Below, piece by piece: positions 58,557 through 64,000 of a stretch of DNA of 64,000 bases (position 1 is its first letter; each line of letters starts with the position of its first letter). The translations under genes and the position numbers were made by a program. Below the pieces are notes generated by a model. It made no database searches, was not told where the DNA came from, and was given only the letters and a program-made list of their open reading frames with translations. The DNA lies in NCBI RefSeq assembly GCF_000695685.1, contig NZ_JFFR01000014.1:1-64000 (forward strand), in the 5' to 3' direction. Origin of the DNA: Vibrio fortis (GTDB taxonomy: Bacteria; Pseudomonadota; Gammaproteobacteria; Enterobacterales; Vibrionaceae).

Positions 58557-59663
58557 ATGGATATGTGGATCTGGCAACAAACGAATTGGCCACAGTTTGA
58601 CTGGGACAACAATATTATAGAACCAATGGTAAGGCGTACGCGTCTCAACCAAGGGATCCTATTGGGAAAAATGTTTAGCCACTCTCAAGATCAGACAGAG
58701 AGCATGTTAGATACCTTGCTTGCCAATATCGTTCACTCAAGTGCCATAGAGGGAGAAAAGCTGAATGCTTTTTCAGTGCGTTCTTCATTGGCGAATAAAC
58801 TGGGTTTATCAGAAGAAAGGCCCTTCCCTACCACTGAACAGACTGATGGTTTGGCGGAAATCATGGTTGATGCAGTAGAAAACCTGAGCACGCCGTTAAC
58901 ACTGGACCGGATTCTACACTGGCATGACAGGCTTTTTCCTGAAGGCTACACCATGTTCAACCCGGTTATAGGCGGTCAACTACGAGGTGACACGCCAATG
59001 CAGGTGGTTTCTGGCAGAATAGATAGGCCAATCGTTCACTTTGAAGCGCCGAGCCGCGATGTACTTGATGCTGAGTTAAACCAATTCATCCAGTGGTTCA
59101 ACGATTCCAGAGAAGAGATATCGCTCGATCCTTTAATAAGAGCTGCGATCACCCATTTGTGGTTTGTGACTCTACATCCCCTTGACGATGGAAATGGTCG
59201 AATTACCCGTCTTCTTACCGACCTAGCACTTGCACAGGCAGAACAGCAGTCGGTACGCTTTTACGCCATGTCTGTCGGCATACTGGCCAATCGTAAAAGC
59301 TATTACGATATTCTAGAACAAACTCAGAAAGGGTCTCTGGATATTACTCCGTGGCTTGTTTGGTTTTTCAATACACTGAATGAGACGTTCGATGAAGTGT
59401 TAAAAGAGATCGATCAAACGGTATTCAAGACCAACTTTTGGCGCCATGTCGATCAAACTAAGCTGGTGGAGGAACAAGTTAAAGTGCTCAATCGCATGCT
59501 TGATGGTGACTTTGCGGATGGCATCAACACATCTCAGTATCATAAAGTAGCCAAGGTGAGTAAACCAACGGCAACTCGTCACTTAACCACTCTAGTCGAG
59601 CAGCAGTGTCTTGTGAAAACTGGTGCTGGTCGAAGTACTCGCTACCAACTACCTAAATTATAA
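58557..59663 (+). CDS. Fic-domain AMP transferase with N-terminal inhibitory motif and C-terminal winged helix (368 aa)
   Basis: Three parts. The N-terminal region carries the inhibitory motif SSAIEG (S61-x3-E65-G66), so it is a class II Fic protein held off until the Glu moves. The catalytic motif is HPLDDGNGRITR (207-218), one change (F to L) from HPFx2GNGRx2R. The C-terminal 70 residues (about 300-368) are a winged HTH (TSQYHKVAKVSKPTATRHLTTLVEQQ, then GRSTRYQL). It probably transfers AMP from ATP to protein hydroxyls and, with its own DNA-binding domain, represses its operator. ATG at 58557; 58563 is an alternative. Confidence 0.9.
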   Translation: MDMWIWQQTNWPQFDWDNNIIEPMVRRTRLNQGILLGKMFSHSQDQTESMLDTLLANIVHSSAIEGEKLNAFSVRSSLANKLGLSEERPFPTTEQTDGLAEIMVDAVENLSTPLTLDRILHWHDRLFPEGYTMFNPVIGGQLRGDTPMQVVSGRIDRPIVHFEAPSRDVLDAELNQFIQWFNDSREEISLDPLIRAAITHLWFVTLHPLDDGNGRITRLLTDLALAQAEQQSVRFYAMSVGILANRKSYYDILEQTQKGSLDITPWLVWFFNTLNETFDEVLKEIDQTVFKTNFWRHVDQTKLVEEQVKVLNRMLDGDFADGINTSQYHKVAKVSKPTATRHLTTLVEQQCLVKTGAGRSTRYQLPKL

Positions 59664-59748
59664 TCTTCGATTATACCGCGTTATCAGAAGCATGCTCTGT
59701 ATATAAGTGGTTGCAATTTTCTGGACCTTTCTTTCTCCCCCTAAAAAT

Positions 59749-59774
59749 AAAAAGAGCCGCAGTGCGGCTCTTTT
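59749..59774. terminator. Bidirectional terminator
   Basis: AAAAGAGCCGC (to 59760) pairs with GCGGCTCTTTT (59764-59774) around AGT, with A and T tracts on either side; it serves both convergent genes. Confidence 0.9.
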
Positions 59775-59797
59775 AGCTTTTAATCAGCAACTTATTA

Positions 59798-61840
59798 TTA
59801 ACGATTTAGCGGAAGAATATCGAACTTCATGTCGAATTTATCTAGAGAACTCGCTAAGTCTTGTAGGTTTTTCGCATCACCACGTAGGCCAGCCTGACCA
59901 CTCTCAAATAATGCTTCAAGTGTCGTCTCGCCAGTAATCACTTTGGTTAAATCGGCTTTGTGAATAATGATTTCTGTATCCAATGCTGGGATAGAACTCT
60001 CTAAACCTAACTCAGTCACAGGTAGGTGAGAGAAGGTAGCATTAGAGACTTCGATGTAATGGCGCTCTTCAATATCAGGGTGATAAATCCCCATGTTAAA
60101 GTTCAAGCCTGCAGTCTCGGCCTTTGGCCCATTTAGCTGCACACCTACCAAGTCCAAGAAGTTTGTTGTCGGCGTGTTTGCGATAACGTCCTCAGAGGCT
60201 GTCTTTAAAGACTCTCCGATTTCATTCGTACGAAGTTCCACCGCACCTTGCAAGTACGAGTTACGCCATGCCATCGTTTCAGACTGATAGCCTTGTTGTT
60301 CAAATGTGTCCGCCAATAATTCACGGTATTCGATATTAGTTGGCTCACAAAGTACTAAGTCGTTCAATAGCTGACCGGCTTCCTGATAGTTACCTGAATC
60401 AAAGTGAGCTTTAGCCGACTTATAGAAATTATCTGCCCCACCAGCGTTCACGTAAGTACAAGATTTATCGACTGACTTAAGTGGGTTTATATTGACTGGG
60501 TTTAGGTCTAGGTAACCCAAGTACAAGTTTACAATCGCTCGAGCATTGTGGCTGTATGAACCATGATAGCCACGTGATGCCCAGTTTTGTTTCTGTGACT
60601 CAGGCACAATCTCTTCAATTGAACGACCAACATCGCCAATTTTCACACCGTGGTTGGCTAGACGCACCGAGTTGTTGTGAAGCCAGCTATAGTTATCACG
60701 TTGCATCTCCATGTAGTGGCCGATTTCATTCTCTTCGGTTTCTGGGTTGTTCCAAACCGGAGCGGAATGGGCAGAATGGATGTTATCCACAAGACCAGAG
60801 TCTACGAAACGCATCTTGAGTTCAGTTAGGTACTTAGACCAAGCCAACGAGTCACGTACTTTTGCGCCGCGGAATGTGTAAATGTTGTGCTGTCCATCGT
60901 AAGTGAGTTCAGCGGTATTCAATGAACGGTACGCGGGTACGTAGTTTACGATTTCAACTGGCGCTTCAGCACCCGGCATGTTGATAAAGTGAACCTCTAA
61001 GCCATCGATAACACGCGTTTCTTCGCGTTCAACAATTTCTGTTGTTGGTGTTACTAACGTTACCGCTCCTTTACCAAAACCCATACCAAGTGCGTTGTCT
61101 ACAATACCTGTAGCGTCATTTTCTAAAGACTGGCCGTATTGATATTGTGCGCGACGTGACATCGCGTTACCCGCCATGATGTTTTCGTCAGCCATCTCTT
61201 TGATGAAATCACCAGGGACAATAACTGGCGCACCTTCTACAAAGTCGCCCGTGTTAATGATGCCTCTTGAACCACCAAAGTGGTCGGCGTGAGTATGTGA
61301 ATAGATCATACCGGTGATCTTATGTTCGCCGTTGACCGCTGGCAGGTGTTGTTTCGCGAAGTTCCAAGCTGCTTCTGCGACTTCATCATGCAGCAGGGGA
61401 TCGTGGATAAGGTACCCGTTGTCAGTGCGGTAGATTGTCATGTTTGAGAGGTCGGCACCGCGAATTTGATAGACACCATCCGTAACTTGATAAAGGCCGC
61501 CTGAGGCATAGTTCATTTGACCTTGGCGCCAGATAGACGGGTTAACGGTATCCGGGCGGTCTTCACGAATGCTATCTACGTTCATGTGAGACATGCGATT
61601 ACGCAGTTCACCTACACGATGGTCACCAAACGCTGCGATGAGTCCTCGCTCTGAACGCTCAAATGCTGAGGTGTCTTGCCAAGGCAGTGTTTCAGCCAGT
61701 GCATTGTTGGCTGCAATGGTATGTTCCGTTGCAGGTTTGCCTTTGTATGTCTCGATTGATTCATATTCGTTGTCGGCCGTCGCGCTGAAAGAAACGATGA
61801 TAGCTAGGGATAGTACAGAACGGTTTAGAGTCGTTTTCAT
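59798..61840 (-). CDS. Alkyl sulfatase, MBL-fold (SdsA1-type, 680 aa)
   Basis: Signal peptide (MKTTLNRSVLSLAIIVSFSA), then the MBL domain with an intact metal motif SHTHADHFGG (His182-x-His184-x-Asp186-His187), then the dimerisation region and the SCP2-like C-terminal domain (PDIEERHYIEVSNATFSHLP). Compared with the first paralogue (41985-43745) the active site is complete. Likely reaction: removal of sulfate from primary or secondary alkyl sulfates in the periplasm. Start ATG at 61840 preceded by GAGGTTCTCT; the longer frame has no signal peptide. Divergent from a LysR gene. Confidence 0.93.
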   Translation of the reverse strand: MKTTLNRSVLSLAIIVSFSATADNEYESIETYKGKPATEHTIAANNALAETLPWQDTSAFERSERGLIAAFGDHRVGELRNRMSHMNVDSIREDRPDTVNPSIWRQGQMNYASGGLYQVTDGVYQIRGADLSNMTIYRTDNGYLIHDPLLHDEVAEAAWNFAKQHLPAVNGEHKITGMIYSHTHADHFGGSRGIINTGDFVEGAPVIVPGDFIKEMADENIMAGNAMSRRAQYQYGQSLENDATGIVDNALGMGFGKGAVTLVTPTTEIVEREETRVIDGLEVHFINMPGAEAPVEIVNYVPAYRSLNTAELTYDGQHNIYTFRGAKVRDSLAWSKYLTELKMRFVDSGLVDNIHSAHSAPVWNNPETEENEIGHYMEMQRDNYSWLHNNSVRLANHGVKIGDVGRSIEEIVPESQKQNWASRGYHGSYSHNARAIVNLYLGYLDLNPVNINPLKSVDKSCTYVNAGGADNFYKSAKAHFDSGNYQEAGQLLNDLVLCEPTNIEYRELLADTFEQQGYQSETMAWRNSYLQGAVELRTNEIGESLKTASEDVIANTPTTNFLDLVGVQLNGPKAETAGLNFNMGIYHPDIEERHYIEVSNATFSHLPVTELGLESSIPALDTEIIIHKADLTKVITGETTLEALFESGQAGLRGDAKNLQDLASSLDKFDMKFDILPLNR

Positions 61841-61954
61841 AGAGAACCTCGTTTTGTCTCTCAAGTTGGTATGAGACAAATTTAGAGGATTGACACATAA
61901 GAATACATAAACGAATATTAATTCCAAACATCACGATTTGTTATGTAATGAGCT

Positions 61955-62854
61955 ATGCTAGAGAAATTCGATTTAAACCTACTTAGAGTGTTTTCCGCTG
62001 TTTATCGCCATCAATCGATCACACTCGCTGCTGACGAAATGGGGATGACTCAACCTGGTGTTAGCGGTTTGCTCAAGCGATTGCAACAACAAGTAGGCTG
62101 TCAGCTTTTCATTCGCTCTGGTAGAGGGATAGCACCAACAAGGCAAGCCCAAGAGCTGATTCGTCAAGTCGAGCCAGCGTTGATACAAATTAATAACGCG
62201 CTGGAAAACTTGGAAGAGTTTAGTACCGAGACGCCTCATAAATTTGTAGTGTATACATCGGAACCAGTGATGCTAAGACTAATGACGAAAATTGAAGCCG
62301 ATAATCAGTTGGGTAACGTTACGATTGAGCTTCATCCTACGCGCTCTAATGAAGAACAATTGATGGATGACCTCAACCAGAGGCAGGCTGATCTCGCAAT
62401 TGAGTTCTCAAACCACACATCCAGCTCATTCTTTACAGAGCCGTTATTCGATGACGAGATGTGCATTATTGCGAGAAAAGGTCACCCGAGGATCACTGGT
62501 TCAATATCCCAAGATGAATTCTATCGTGAGAAGCATATAACGCTTAAGTTGCGTCGAGAGCAGGCGTATTTGGCGGACTATTTCACCGAAGTCAGCCTGA
62601 AAGAGAGAAAGGTTGCTGCTGAATGCACATCGCTCATTTGGCAAATGTCGATGGTATCGAGTAGCGATTGTATTGCTTCAATGACAAGAAGTTTGGCCAA
62701 TGAACTTGCTGATAAGCTAGGACTGCAAATAATACCGATGCCATTCTCGACATTCCCGATTAAATACCAACTCTTCGTCCATAATCGAGATAAGAAGAGC
62801 CCCTCAAATATCTGGCTTAGAGAAAAACTGAAATCTTATTTGATTGAAGGTTAG
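61955..62854 (+). CDS. LysR-family transcriptional regulator (299 aa)
   Basis: LysR HTH at about 4-65 (FDLNLLRVFSAVYRHQSITLAADEMGMTQPGVSGLLKRLQQQVGCQLFIRSGRGIAPT) and a PBP2-type effector domain. It is divergent from the alkylsulfatase gene, 114 bp apart, so it probably regulates it in response to the sulfate ester or its product. Start ATG overlaps no other gene; SD is weak. Confidence 0.92.
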   Translation: MLEKFDLNLLRVFSAVYRHQSITLAADEMGMTQPGVSGLLKRLQQQVGCQLFIRSGRGIAPTRQAQELIRQVEPALIQINNALENLEEFSTETPHKFVVYTSEPVMLRLMTKIEADNQLGNVTIELHPTRSNEEQLMDDLNQRQADLAIEFSNHTSSSFFTEPLFDDEMCIIARKGHPRITGSISQDEFYREKHITLKLRREQAYLADYFTEVSLKERKVAAECTSLIWQMSMVSSSDCIASMTRSLANELADKLGLQIIPMPFSTFPIKYQLFVHNRDKKSPSNIWLREKLKSYLIEG

Positions 62855-63009
62855 GCAATTCTCTGCATCGTGAATAGTGACTAATTGCCGCATTAACTAA
62901 CTTCACCTCTTAAAGTTGATTCATAATGCTTGGCGCTTTTACCGTTATGTTTTAATTTTTCCATGATTTTTCCTTCCAATAGTAAGGTGTTCACTCCTAA
63001 GGAGAACAG

Positions 63010-63555
63010 ATGCAAAGAATCAACGTAATAGGCACTAGCGGTAGTGGAAAAAGTACTTTCAGCCGCAAGCTTGCTCAAGAGCTAAGATGCCCTTATTTGG
63101 AGATGGATGAGATATTCTGGAAACCAAATTGGCAAGAGCCTTCAGATGAAGAGTTTTTTGAGAACTTGATAGAAAAGTTAAGTGGCGAATGTTGGGTTCT
63201 AGATGGTAACTACAACCGAACGTCTGAAATCAAATGGAGTAGAGCCGATACCATCATTTGGGTTGATTATTCTTTTCAAAGAACAGTATTCCAAGCCGTG
63301 AAAAGGGCTTTGACTCGCATTGTGACTAAGCAGGAATTATGGGGCAAAGCGGGTAACGTTGAATCGTTTAGAAAATCTTTTCTTAGTAGAGACTCAATCA
63401 TTCTTTGGACACTGAAAACATACAAGAAAAATCGAGCTCGTTACACCGAATTGTTCAATGACCCGAAGTATAATCATATCGAGTTTATTAGGATAACAAG
63501 CCCTCAAAATGCGGATACGTTTATAAACAAGTTACGCATGCAACAAGAGCTGTAA
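63010..63555 (+). CDS. FlaR-type P-loop NTPase (adenylate kinase-like, 181 aa)
   Basis: Walker A is at the very N-terminus (VIGTSGSGKSTFSRKLAQEL), followed by YLEMDEIFWKPNWQEPSDEEF, which matches proteins annotated FlaR/topology-modulation in Gram-positives; no lid region typical of true adenylate kinases. A basic middle segment holds VDYSFQRTVFQAVKRAL. It binds ATP or GTP and may act as a small nucleotide or shikimate-type kinase; the name is historical. AAGGAG precedes the ATG. Monocistronic or first of a pair with the GNAT gene (67 bp). Confidence 0.82.
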   Translation: MQRINVIGTSGSGKSTFSRKLAQELRCPYLEMDEIFWKPNWQEPSDEEFFENLIEKLSGECWVLDGNYNRTSEIKWSRADTIIWVDYSFQRTVFQAVKRALTRIVTKQELWGKAGNVESFRKSFLSRDSIILWTLKTYKKNRARYTELFNDPKYNHIEFIRITSPQNADTFINKLRMQQEL

Positions 63556-63622
63556 TGAAAATAGAAAGGTCAGTACGACTTATCCCCTAGAAAGCCTTTA
63601 GTTGTCCAAAAGGAAAAATGAC

Positions 63623-64000
63623 ATGGAAGTGATCATTGGAACGTCTCGTGAGATTATCGAACAAGCTCAGGCTATACGATTTCAGGTGTTTAGTGTAGAA
63701 CAGAGTATTCCGAATGAACTGGATTTCGATGGTCTAGATAATAGGTCAGTTCATGCTCTCGTTATGGACGACAATCAAGCGATAGCGACAGCACGACTAC
63801 TAATTAAACCAGATGGTTCGTCCGTTATGGCGCGAGTTGCCGTATTAAAAGCATACCGTAGTCAGGGTATCGCGTCAGAAGTTGTGAAAGTGTTGGTTAA
63901 CTACGCTGAGCAGCAAAGCGTTGAGTCAATTGAAATTCATGCGCACAGCTACTTGAGAAACTATTATGAAAAATTTGGTTTTAACTTCGTTCAGGAAGTT
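63623..64000 (+). CDS. GNAT-family N-acetyltransferase, cut by window end (at least 126 aa)
   Basis: Partial. Motifs: EQAQAIRFQVFSVEQSI, RVAVLKAYRSQGIASEVVKVL (the acetyl-CoA loop) and HAHSYLRNYYEKFGFNFVQEV at the window edge, the last strand of a GNAT fold. The ATG at 63623 is preceded by AAAAGGAAAA. The 3' end is outside the window. Confidence 0.85.
   Translation, partial: MEVIIGTSREIIEQAQAIRFQVFSVEQSIPNELDFDGLDNRSVHALVMDDNQAIATARLLIKPDGSSVMARVAVLKAYRSQGIASEVVKVLVNYAEQQSVESIEIHAHSYLRNYYEKFGFNFVQEV

Noticed and set aside
62862..62898. GGCAATT/AATTGCC inverted repeat after the last LysR gene
   Set aside because: Seven-bp stem with a very long loop; too weak.
1..64000. CRISPR arrays, tRNA, rRNA, complete IS elements
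   Set aside because: No regularly spaced repeats, cloverleaf-like sequences, rRNA conserved blocks or full transposase genes were seen.

Overview
This 64 kb window looks like a Vibrio chromosome, most likely an accessory-rich stretch of the second chromosome. The reasons are moderate AT-rich composition, a Vibrio cholerae repeat (VCR) type integron attC site at about 1.1 kb, many LysR/AraC/MocR regulators transcribed divergently from their targets, a second secDF pair, a vSGLT/YidK-type sodium:sugar symporter beside an alpha-galactosidase, and abundant c-di-GMP proteins. I saw no rRNA, tRNA, CRISPR array, prophage, integrase or complete insertion sequence. The genus call is inference; no marker gene is present.

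Layout. 0-1.7 kb: two cassette-type genes of unknown function around a VCR-type attC. 1.7-4.5 kb: extended SDR and YdcZ-type exporter divergent from a LysR regulator, bracketed by copies of a small dispersed repeat. 4.6-7.9 kb: ABM monooxygenase, ArsR-type regulator, a large zinc-ribbon membrane protein and a 49-residue ORF. 8.3-11.7 kb: LysE exporter divergent from a MocR regulator, then a classical SDR. 11.7-15.9 kb: a signalling zone with decay: MerR gene lacking its start, bacteriohemerythrin, GGDEF remnant, TetR, EAL protein, and a soluble chemoreceptor overlapping a small NrtS-type membrane protein. 16-18.7 kb: LysR divergent from a two-gene lipid operon, an alkaline-ceramidase (CREST) family hydrolase plus a fatty acid desaturase. 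18.8-21.8 kb: periplasmic solute-binding protein and membrane HD-GYP protein. 22.4-28.4 kb: NmrA-like oxidoreductase, AraC, flavodoxin, xanthine/urate-type permease, EamA exporter and its AraC regulator. 28.4-34.9 kb: possible IS200/IS605 remnant, secreted esterase, small ORF coupled to an MscS channel, LysR, and a tandem pair of small outer-membrane-like proteins. 35-41.3 kb: mgtE-dedA-chaA cation/membrane operon and the secDF paralogue pair. 41.5-47.5 kb: orphan protein, an alkylsulfatase paralogue with a broken metal site, CLCA_X metallopeptidase-like protein, and four cassette-like genes on the minus strand. 47.5-55.9 kb: alpha-galactoside block (symporter, GH36 alpha-galactosidase, LacI), MFS transporter and carbohydrate porin. 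56-64 kb: MocR/EamA divergent pair, self-regulating Fic protein, intact alkylsulfatase with LysR, a FlaR-type P-loop kinase and a GNAT gene cut by the window end.

How they work together. The window is a set of small regulator-plus-target modules for nutrient uptake, export and envelope maintenance rather than one large pathway. The most distinctive candidate for an undescribed system is the ceramidase-family/desaturase operon at 17.1-18.7 kb, in which every expected metal-site residue is present. Next are the NrtS-chemoreceptor overlap (14.7-15.9 kb), the catalytically broken alkylsulfatase (42-43.7 kb), and a family of 16-bp-arm palindromic repeats between 28.7 and 41.9 kb. All functional names come from motifs recognised by eye; no database search was run.
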